64,000 bases of DNA from Sparassis latifolia. Lineage: Eukaryota > Basidiomycota > Agaricomycetes > Polyporales > Sparassidaceae. The translations under genes and the position numbers were made by a program. Every line of letters starts with the position of its first letter. The first letter of the stretch is position 1. Under the pieces are notes generated by a model. That model did no database searches, had not been told where the DNA came from, and saw only the letters and a list, made by a program, of their open reading frames with translations. The DNA lies in contig CM031555.1 in assembly GCA_018466975.1 (NCBI GenBank), positions 3,224,001 through 3,288,000 of the forward strand. The letters are read 5' to 3'. Of the stretch, positions 55,935 through 64,000 are shown piece by piece.

Positions 55935-58278
55935 GTGGCGAGGCTGCTTTCTAGACCATTTCTTTTTTCGTATTTTATTTCCTGGACAGTCTCGCATGCA
56001 TCCATGTCTTGTGTATTCTATAGTTTCATGATGGAACCATTGGGTTGTACTCGTAGATTATCATACATGTGAAGTACCCAGTACATCGAATATTGCATTG
56101 CTCCATGTCATTTGCACTTCGCCATATGTCTGAGGTAAAATGATAAAAGGTTTGCGAGAGGCACGCCTTTCTGCGCGTCTGACAACTGTCCTGTTCTCCT
56201 AAGACTAACTCGGCCCATCCTCTGGATTGCGGAATTGCTTCCCTGGTCCTTAGAGGTCAGTTTACTCTGATCATTACCCGTTCTTCCGAGCGGGCACAAT
56301 GCAGATACCAAGTTTTCTGGAGGGGGCAGTCTTGAACCAGCGCACTTGAAAGTTGGACCGCTGGAAAGAACCACCTCGCATTCCCGGTTTCGGGCCATCA
56401 CAGCCGCTTCGCCATTGTACAGATGTCAATTATTCAGTTAAGTATAATAAACATGATTCCAATTGTACAGCAGAAATTCACGCGTGACCGTGGGACCCAG
56501 CTGCGTGACCGACTCTCCCTCTCTTCAATCATTCTCTCTTATCTTCGCATCCGCCATCAACTTACGTCGAGCTCATCGACGTCGTCGACGATCCACAGTC
56601 TGCATGGTCCTGCTCTGGTGACGACATCTGCTGTCTTCTCTCGTCGTAGTATGGTGACTATTTGGTCGGGACATTTGTTGTAGACATCGACGATGTGGGA
56701 CGCTGACAGCCGTTTTCTCTAGATATCTGAAGAGAGGCCTTTCGCTACTACCCCTCTTCTTGGGACCTGTATGCGCATACAGACAGTGTCTGCATGAGGT
56801 GGGATCAAATTGTAACGTCGGTCAGCATTGTTTGCAGTGCTTTATCTGCTCGTCGTGCTGGGTAGACGACATTGGATGCTCCCCATTCTGAGCCGTAGAT
56901 ACTAGAAAATCTTCTGTATAAGGCTCAGATGCCAGTGTAGAGCAACGACTTCGAAAGCCTTGTATGTGCCTTCGTGGTCGGGTCTTTACATCGTGCAATC
57001 TTTGAGGGATTTCTTTCCCGGAGGCCTAGCAACAGATGGGCATTTCATCGTTGTTGACCTATGACATCTGTCGCGCTCGCATGAACTGTCGAGCGCAGTG
57101 GCACAGTGCGCAGATAGGGCCTGCGACCTTGTGGAATTCGTAGGAGCTGCATATTCCACTTTGGCATTGGATCGATCGTTCTGTCCGTGACGAAGGTGCA
57201 TGACCATCAGGAATATGGTTTCGCTTATCCAAAAGGGATGCGCCTTCTCATTTGCGGATATCCTGGCAGTCCATGTCATCGTGGTACTGCGGTCAGTGAA
57301 GCACGGCTACTGCGTGATATCAGGTCTTCATTTCATCCTTACCCTCGTTTTCCATCAGACGAGGTTTCTCCAGAGTGGGCTGATATTCTTGTCTCCTGCG
57401 CAGCAAACGTCGATTAGGACCCACATATCCCGGTTCGATCGCCAGAGTTGTATGGCTTCGCAGCTAATCCGGGCCTTACCTGCCAGCTCGCGCCATCTCC
57501 GTCGACATTGCGACTGGACGTGGTCATTCACTGACCGTTACTATGCTCTGTGTTCAGTGCCGACGTACATCATCTGAGTTTGACTGACTAGTTGAGCGCA
57601 CTGTCAGTCCTACTCTTGGCGACGTTATTGTATGTGGCAGGGTCGTGTGGCGTGTCTTACTCGATTCCTGCTGATGCGAGGTCGTTTCCTTTGGCGGTGT
57701 CTCTGTCCTCTGTTGTTGGGCGCATGACTATCCCAATATTTCCATTGCTGCGCTAACCTCCTCCGACTCTGGCATCGAACTTCAAACTTTCCTTGGATAG
57801 GCCTTCATTTACCAAAAGCTTCGTGGGCTGCGGAGGATCAAACGTCTCGCATTCAGCGATGTATAAGCTCTTCCTGCGAGTGCTCAGTTTGCTATCTATC
57901 CATCTTTGGCCTAGGTTTTGTCTGCTTGCTCGGCCTCCGTCGCCGACCAACGCACGATGACGGGGAACTTTACCCAACTGTGTTTCACCAGTGTGGTTCG
58001 TCCAGGATCCGTGCTCTGATTCTGGTACAGTCTTCTGGTCTTCCCTTCGGCATTACCTCTGCATGCGTCGTCCCACTGCGCCGGTGCTTTGACGAATCTC
58101 TACCCTTGTGATTGGGCGGCGAACTGAGACAGCTGAACTGCCTCCGTTCTGTGCTCTCGGGCCCGAGTTCCCTCTGCTCGATGTCTGCAAGGATGTGATT
58201 CCCGTTGTCTGTACTTTACTTTGCTGCGCACCAGTCCTCTTGCGAATTGAATTCTTTTAAAGACATTTTTCTGTGGCA
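55935..58278. other. 2.3-kb gene-poor stretch containing repeat copy 2
   Basis: Only short frames. Apart from the dispersed repeat at 56145-56323, I see no domain, tRNA or inverted repeat. Some minus-strand frames around 56986-57977 have a vague retroelement look but no diagnostic motif. Confidence 0.4.
56145..56323 (-). repeat. Dispersed repeat, copy 2
   Basis: Reverse complement matches 5078-5250 in order along its length (see that entry), with indels of a few bases. Confidence 0.7.
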
Positions 58279-58285
58279 TATAAAA
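58279..58285 (+). promoter_or_regulatory. TATA box of P450 copy B
   Basis: TATAAAA 20 bases before the first ATG of the frame. If transcription starts about 30 bases downstream, the first ATG at 58299 would not be in the mRNA. Confidence 0.55.
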
Positions 58286-58298
58286 GTGCGCTGCATGC

Positions 58299-59507
58299 AT
58301 GAATCATGAACATCCGAACCGGTATATGCATAGTATGAATCCTTATACTTGTATTATTGCTTTTTTCCTTATATCACTCCTCTATATGCTCATGCGCATG
58401 TACCTCTTCTCAGGGCCGACTCCCACTACGGTTCACGTCAGAGACGTGGCCGCCGTTCGTGCCGTCTTGGCCCCGCAAACTGGCCTCGTCGCCCAGCTCC
58501 TTGCCCGGGCCATTCCCAATACCCGCTTTGAGCGAGGTTTCGGTATCCTTTCCACTTTCACAAGCGCCAGCGAGCACGTACACGCCGACTTCACAAGACG
58601 CGCATCGTCTCGCATCAGCCCCCACGGCGCGTCGTACCCGTGGCACGACTTTGCGGCGGCGGCAAGGCACAGTGTCGAAGCGCGCCTGCCAGCCGACCGG
58701 CGTACCATCGATTTCGACACCTTCACCCAGATTGTCACTCTAAAGGTCGTGCTTGTCCAGCTCCTCGATGCTCCTGATGTGATGAGGGAGGGCGACCTCG
58801 CTTCTGTCGCCCACCACATCGGGGAGATATGGCGTGCCTCGAAGAGTGGAGACCCCACCCAGCACCTCCTCGCCGAGGTCAACGGGCACCTGCGTCGGTG
58901 GCTCCCGATGGAGGATAACCCGATCGAACTGGTCATCCCCGCGTACGAGACGAGCTGGCGCGCGGTCGCCCACACCGTCGCCCTCGCGAACAGGGATCTC
59001 GCCGCGCGCGCCGCATTCGACGCCTTCATGGCGTTGCCTAGCACCACGTCCTTCCGCGGGCTGGTCGGTGACGTCGAATTCAGTGTCGAGATGTTCGTCG
59101 GCGAGATCTTCCGCCTTTACCCCCCTACTCGCCACATCACCCGCGTCGTCCCGGTCGGCGACTGCCCCTTCCCCATCGCCGTTCCTGGCCAGCCGCGCGA
59201 CATCACTGTCGTCGCGGACATCGAGGCGGTGCAACGCGATCCCGCCGTCTGGGGCGCCACCGCCGAGGGTTTCGACCCCACGCGCTTCTGCACATTGACG
59301 GCTCTGCAGAAGCGGTCGCTGCTCTCCTTTGGGCATGGCCGTCTCTCATGCATCGCCAAGGACTGGGCCCCCCTCGCCGTGGCAATCCTGGCAGGGGCCG
59401 TTCTCGAGAGAGTTGGGCCCGAGAGTGAGTACCGACTGCTGGAAGGCCCGCGCTTGGGTCGGAGAGATGGGTGGCACGGGTGGGAGGTCCGCGAGGCTGA
59501 GGTGTAG
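58299..59507 (+). CDS. Short, intronless cytochrome P450-like protein (copy B)
   Basis: Open frame of 402 codons. The likely true start is the ATG at 58335 (MNPYTCIIAFFLISLLYML), judged by the TATA box position and by the start of copy A; this gives 390 residues. A membrane anchor is followed by the P450 core: I-helix PAYET (Thr about 218 in the 402 numbering), ExxR EIFR (about 269), heme loop FGHGRLSC with Cys about 351. It is similar to copy A along its whole length (for example VVADIEAVQRD and VLAGAVLER in A, ILAGAVLER in B). No introns in a genome where most genes have many. It stands just upstream of the BTB gene; 59508-59843 between them holds nothing else. Confidence 0.78.
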   Translation: MNHEHPNRYMHSMNPYTCIIAFFLISLLYMLMRMYLFSGPTPTTVHVRDVAAVRAVLAPQTGLVAQLLARAIPNTRFERGFGILSTFTSASEHVHADFTRRASSRISPHGASYPWHDFAAAARHSVEARLPADRRTIDFDTFTQIVTLKVVLVQLLDAPDVMREGDLASVAHHIGEIWRASKSGDPTQHLLAEVNGHLRRWLPMEDNPIELVIPAYETSWRAVAHTVALANRDLAARAAFDAFMALPSTTSFRGLVGDVEFSVEMFVGEIFRLYPPTRHITRVVPVGDCPFPIAVPGQPRDITVVADIEAVQRDPAVWGATAEGFDPTRFCTLTALQKRSLLSFGHGRLSCIAKDWAPLAVAILAGAVLERVGPESEYRLLEGPRLGRRDGWHGWEVREAEV

Positions 59508-59843
59508 GAGATGGTCTCTTATACGCAGAACGAAGCAAGCGATATGATTCTTGAATATTTGCTACTATGCTAATGTTGTTCGTTGTATTCTGTATTTTCG
59601 AGAAATGTTACAAATGTTTTCTGAGCAAGCTGGTCTCTATTCGAGGCATATCTTGGGCTGCGTGGTGTATGTACGTCACGCGTCGCATTTGCGCCACGAC
59701 GCGCTAGCCGACGCAACGTTCACATGGACGCGCGTCCCAGTAGAGGGATTCATTTTCATAGTCCCACCACCATAGCCTTTGGCAAGAAAAAACCAGTATG
59801 AGTCGAAAGCATATTAAGGTATAGGCTGTTCTCGGTATTGACA

Positions 59844-61004
59844 ATGTCATCCTTCCGTTATGTTTACGGTTCCTGCCAGCGCTCGTCTACATTCAGCGAT
59901 CTCTCGAAAGAATGCTCGGGGGACACAAATCTCGATGCGGTTTTGAACAGGTGGACCCTTGTGGACGAGTGTGAAGACCTGAATCGGCACGAGGAGTTCT
60001 GGTTCCAGGATGGCAACATTGTGCTGGTCGCAACAAACACTGCTTTCCGCGTTCATGCCGGTCTGCTGTCTCGTGCGTCGCCTGTCTTCCGGGAGCTGTT
60101 CGTCGATTTCGAGGATGTGGTGTCAGAGCAAATGGATGATTGTCCCCTCGTTCGTCTCGATGACTTTGCTGAGGACTTGGCTGCTCTGCTGTCTGTAATT
60201 TACGGAGGGAATGGGTCAGTTCATCTGCATCTTGTTCCGAACAAATGGCTCATAAAGCAGTCAAAACAATCCAGCTCATTCGGACCAAATGTCTCGCGCG
60301 TCCAGTTCTCCTTCGTTGCATCCTTGATACGGCTGGGCCACAAATACCAGATTATCGGCCTGCGAGATGACGCGGTCGCACGACTCAAAACATGCTTCCC
60401 CAGCAAGTTCGAGGAATGGGACAACTTCGAGAAGCTCCGCAGCTCCTCTATGACCATGGAAAAGACAGACGCTATCACCGCCGTCAACCTCGCTCGGCTC
60501 ACAGAGAACCATTCTATTCTTCCCGTCGCACTCTACGGCTGCTGTCTGCTCGACACTGACACCATCCTGTTTGGGACATGCCGTAAGGACGGGAGCGTGG
60601 AGAGGCTCTCGCCAGAGGATACCCGGAATTGCATCGAGGGGCAGCGCTGCCTCCTGCGAGCGAACAGAAACGCGCTGACATGGGTGTTTGATGCGAAGAA
60701 GGGTAGCATGGACTGTGAACTGCGGGAGAGTTGCAGCAAAATCTTACGGACGCTGCCCAAGACCGCCCATATCGAAGGGATCCTAGCAGATTGGCAGGCG
60801 CTGCATCCTTGGACCGTTCATCTGGACATGAATTTGTGCGGTTCGTGTATAAAAATGCTAGAGACTAAGGACCTGGAAGCGCGGCGCGAGCTATGGGTAC
60901 AGCTGCCGTCTTACATGGGAGTTTCGGTAGAAGACTGGGCGACGGAATATGTGGATGAGGTATTGCACTATGTCATGTCGTTCAGTCTTGATTCTGCTGG
61001 TTGA
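59844..61004 (+). CDS. BTB/POZ domain protein, intact paralogue
   Basis: Single exon, 386 residues from ATG 59844 (an in-frame TTG lies just before). The BTB domain at about 50-170 reads FWFQDGNIVLVATNTAFRVH, AGLLSRASPVFREL, CPLVRLDDFAEDLAALLSVI and SLIRLGHKYQIIGLRDDAV. A stretch of about 28 residues (GSVHLHLVPNKW to NVSRV) sits where relatives have none and may be an unrecognised or lost intron. The C-terminal half is an unknown domain typical of the agaricomycete BTB expansion. The likely role is an adaptor; target unknown. Confidence 0.82.
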   Translation: MSSFRYVYGSCQRSSTFSDLSKECSGDTNLDAVLNRWTLVDECEDLNRHEEFWFQDGNIVLVATNTAFRVHAGLLSRASPVFRELFVDFEDVVSEQMDDCPLVRLDDFAEDLAALLSVIYGGNGSVHLHLVPNKWLIKQSKQSSSFGPNVSRVQFSFVASLIRLGHKYQIIGLRDDAVARLKTCFPSKFEEWDNFEKLRSSSMTMEKTDAITAVNLARLTENHSILPVALYGCCLLDTDTILFGTCRKDGSVERLSPEDTRNCIEGQRCLLRANRNALTWVFDAKKGSMDCELRESCSKILRTLPKTAHIEGILADWQALHPWTVHLDMNLCGSCIKMLETKDLEARRELWVQLPSYMGVSVEDWATEYVDEVLHYVMSFSLDSAG

Positions 61005-61624
61005 ATGATCTTTTCTAGGCCTTTCTCTGAGCACGTTAGCTCATTGCTGCTGTTTCTTTCATATTTTGTCAAGGTATGACCCAACTTATCCACGGTAAAT
61101 ATAATGATTGATATATGGACTGATAGGTTACATTCCTTTGATTCACTCATTCGGGGATTCATTTTTTTTGATGTATCATCCGTTACGATCTCTGGACGTT
61201 TGATATGATTGTTTCGTGCTCTTGAAGCATGAGTCTACTAAACTTCAAGAACGCACCAACACACACGACTGACCATGGTTGGACTTCTTCAACGACATTT
61301 TTTGCTGCGATATTTCCACGACGACCTATGTTCTCTAGCTGTCTTTTCAGCTTCCATCTACATGGAAGACTTAAGGTGATGTCCTGGGGCCTTGGGATTG
61401 CCTTGCGACACTGCTCGGATGGCCGCATCACTATTCGAAGATCGTGTGATTGCGGACGCGGAGTACTACGCTGTTCAGCACGCCGTCTTGATTCAGGCGG
61501 AAATTCGCCACCAACAGTAACCCGTTTACTGCCTAGATTACTCGGTATGAACGCGGTGTCCTCCGCCGCATGAGACAGTTCTGAGAGGTGTAAACTTCAC
61601 TTCCACCTCTCCTATTCAGCTGCC

Positions 61625-62690
61625 GTGTTCCAGTATGGCCATCTTTCTGTCCCAAGTTTTTTACCGCTTATTTCTCAGCTGCCCGTCTTCTTCATCACGG
61701 AACATGCGAAGGCACTGCGGAATAGGCAGAGACAACTGCAAGACCAGCATCCGGAGAACCTCAAGGCTCATCTTCCACCAGGTAGGTCAGTCAAGTAACA
61801 GTCGATGATCTGATGCACAATCTCCCACAATCTGCACACTGTGTTGAGGACCGCGAGGTTGTTGTGCAAAGTGGAGAAATTACAGTTCATAGTGTAACTC
61901 CGACCACAGGCGACACGAAGAAGTTTCGTTTGCTCGTCCGATTTCACAGGGGAGTCGTGGAAATAAATATCTCTATGTGACACCTGAATTCACTCTTCGT
62001 ATCTCTCAACTTCAGGCTTCGTTTTGGAGATCTGCATACGTACAACTCCCATCTGAACATAGTGTGCGTCGAAAATCAACTGTCGATTGTGAGCGTCGAT
62101 TACAGGTGAGTTCGCTCAGATTGTCGACTTTCCCTCCTGTGACTTGACTCGCATACCGGCTATACTGACTGTCTAGGTCCGAGACATGTCTACCCAATTC
62201 CATGGGAATGGTGGGTACGTTGCCATGAAATGGGCAGTGTCAATTCTATATCGCAGAATTTTCGGACGGTTTACTCTTTTGCGTAGGTTGTGAGGAACAG
62301 ATCAGCTTTCTTACCGTCCTCTGAAAATTTTTTATTGTGCGTAGCGCCTCAACTGGAGCGAATCTCTCCGCCGCCGTCGCATATCGCCCGCGGAATGATC
62401 TATCCTTCAAGAAGACACCCATTACTGGGCACGTGCTTCGACCACACCTGAGGATATTGCAGGAGAAGTAAGCAGTATGTCTGCATTGTGCCTCCGAAGT
62501 GCTGTTGACCATGTGAGAGATATCGCTCCACACTGCTCTGGAAGAAAACAACGGCGGCCCTGTTTTGACACGTGCTGCAGCTATCATAATGGCTCGTGTG
62601 TTTCGGCACTCTCCCGCGTTAGGTCTGATTGCTCTACTGCCATGTGTAGATATGGTGAAGGCTCTCATCCCGGGGGAAGCAAGGCGGTTT
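61625..62690 (+). pseudogene. Alpha/beta-hydrolase, pseudogene (hydrolase 4)
   Basis: Starts GTG TTC CAG TAT GGC CAT (ATG lost). Exon-by-exon similarity to hydrolase 3 is visible at 61625-61780 (exon 1), 61830-61960 (exon 2), about 62014-62106 (exon 3), 62180-62230 (exon 4) and 62286-62470 (exon 5). Frames are broken, the HGGG site reads HRG, and the nucleophile Ser region is shifted. The upstream TATA is degraded to TGTAAA. The stretch 61005-61624 holds no gene. Confidence 0.82.
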
Positions 62691-63053
62691 GAAGAAACAT
62701 TGATACTTACAATAATTGCCAGTTACATCAGGGACTTTCTCAGAAAATGAGCATGAATCTTTCCCAGCCACGGACTATCTAGCAGAGAGCACATGTCGCA
62801 GAACCGTTGATGACCACGATCGATGCACCGCTCCCTCGAAAAGGCATTCCTCATCCTATCGGGTTTGACACGCCGAAAATCGACCTTCCTAGAAGTTAGC
62901 AACCTACGATAGCGTTAGGCATGCCGTTGTAAATCGGGCACCACCAGCTCGAAGGCACGTGAAAGTATCCCGTGTGCACTTTTCTGTCGTCTCGCCGCAG
63001 CAACGACGCTAGAAGAAACAGCCGAGAAGGCGTCAAGTCAGCTGGACGGGAGG

Positions 63054-63060
63054 TATAAAA
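63054..63060 (+). promoter_or_regulatory. TATA box of hydrolase 5
   Basis: TATAAAA, 55 bases before the ATG at 63109. Between the end of pseudogene 4 and here no coding frame is seen. Confidence 0.6.
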
Positions 63061-63108
63061 TCACGCTCTTCGTCGACAATATCTCTTCACGGACCCATCT
63101 AACTAGCC

Positions 63109-64000
63109 ATGTCTCAGTACCGCCATCTGTCTACTGTTGACCCGGAGTTTGCGGTCATCGCTAATCAGTTCCCGCGTGACGCTCTCGAGCACGACGTGGT
63201 AGCTCTCCGGGAGAAGCAGAGACAAAGCAATAGTATTCTGCAGGAATATCTCAAACCTCGTCTCCCTCGAGGTGATATCTCTCTGGTACCATATTATTAC
63301 TGATTGTATTGACATTCACCAGAGTCAGAACTGCGTGTCATAGACCATAAAGTTCCGGTCGAAAACGGGGAAATCACGGTTCGAAGTCTAGTACCGAGCG
63401 CCACTGCTGAAGGGAAGACTTTCCCTCTCCTTGTCTGGTTTCATGGTGGAGGTGCGGTTATTACGTGCGGTTGGTGCACAATTTGCCCCTACACTCAGCG
63501 ATTGCCTAGGATTCATACTCGGTGATCTCGACATGGACGACTACCGCCTGAGAATCCTGTGTGTCGAACTTCAATTATCTATTGTTAACGTAGAGTACAG
63601 GTATGACAACCGATATTTATGAACTTTCCTGCGTCATGCTGACAAAATGGTCAAAGACTTGCACCTGAACACCGCTACCCCGTGTCATGGAATGACTCTT
63701 ATAGCGCTACCAAATGGGCAAGTCACATGTGCATGGAACATAAATGGAGAACTCATCTGTGATCTGAACAGGCCGTAGATAATGCATTGCTCCTCTCAGC
63801 ATCCCTTGACAAGGGCTTTATTGTCGCAGGACTTTCGGCTGGGGCTAATATCTCAGGCTACATAGCGCACCGTGCGCGCGACGATCCGTTCTTCTCGAAG
63901 ACACCCTAACAGGCCACGTCATGCAAGTTCCACCTGTGCTGAACCCTGAGGCTCCGGAGGTAGAGAAGTAGGCCATAGTGCTGCGAAGCTCAGTCACGTC
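63109..64000 (+). CDS. Alpha/beta-hydrolase fold-3, hydrolase 5, incomplete at window end and frameshifted
   Basis: Exons 63109-63271, 63323-63451, 63510-63600, 63657-63717 and 63772 onward, the same plan as hydrolases 1 and 3. Motifs: HGG then GFILGDLDMDDY (HGGG intact) and GLSAGAN for the nucleophile. Intron 4 starts GCAAGT at 63718 (GC-AG). In exon 5, after FFSKTP, the frame meets TAA; one base more would give TGHVMQVPPVLNPEAPEVEK as in the paralogues, so the copy is either newly dead or carries a sequence error. The last two or three exons lie beyond the window. Confidence 0.78.

Noticed and set aside
56320..56405. tRNA-like minus-strand stretch with GGTTCAAGAC
   Set aside because: No cloverleaf arms can be formed around it.
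56986..57977. Possible Copia-type retroelement frames
   Set aside because: No protease, integrase or reverse-transcriptase motif could be found.
58433..59336. Two minus-strand frames of about 200 codons
   Set aside because: Antisense of P450 copy B.

Overview
The window is nuclear DNA of a filamentous basidiomycete, most likely an agaricomycete (mushroom or polypore). Genes are dense on both strands and cut by many short introns of about 45-70 bases with GT(R)NGT donors. The conserved genes are typical fungal housekeeping genes, and one gene resembles a family (DUF6697-like) that I associate with agaricomycetes. There are no bacterial, organellar or viral signatures. All exon joins below were inferred by eye from reading frame, splice signals and recalled family patterns. 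Individual boundaries may be off by a base, and no search was run.

Region 1 (1-24 kb) is mostly core genome: the start of the NatC subunit NAA35 (-), mitochondrial tryptophanyl-tRNA synthetase (+), a short intronless P450 (-), a DUF6697-like protein (-), the divergent pair mitoribosomal mS33 (-) / SUV3 helicase (+), a small secreted protein (+), a conserved unknown (-), an 18-exon intersectin/Cin1-type endocytic scaffold of about 2012 residues (-), a 97-residue unknown (-) and an inositol polyphosphate multikinase (+) with an apparent 1-base frameshift.

Region 2 (24.4-31.5 kb) is a repeat island. It holds a 565-bp hAT-type MITE with 8-bp target duplications, a 737-bp mariner-type MITE inside a broken BTB gene, two copies of an unclassified inverted-repeat element, and a large palindrome whose left arm is split by a 2.4-kb LTR retrotransposon lacking reverse transcriptase. 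The right arm of the palindrome preserves the empty target site.

Region 3 (31.8-41.5 kb) is core again: eIF2A (-), a fungal protein of unknown function (-), OPA3 (-) and the Paf1-complex subunit CDC73 (+).

Region 4 (42-64 kb) is accessory and shows gene birth and death. Five related alpha/beta-hydrolase genes are spread along it (two intact, two pseudogenes, one frameshifted and cut by the window end). Between them lie a MULE-type MITE, a broken GT8 glycosyltransferase, a GH5_12-like steryl-glucosidase/glucosylceramidase with one frameshift, a second short P450 and an intact BTB gene. P450 and BTB families thus occur twice, once on each side of the window. The hydrolases switch between GT-AG and GC-AG introns at equivalent positions. 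I found no clearly new multi-gene system. The most unusual signals are the nested palindrome/LTR structure, the hydrolase array with its GC-AG introns, and the pair of truncated-looking P450s.
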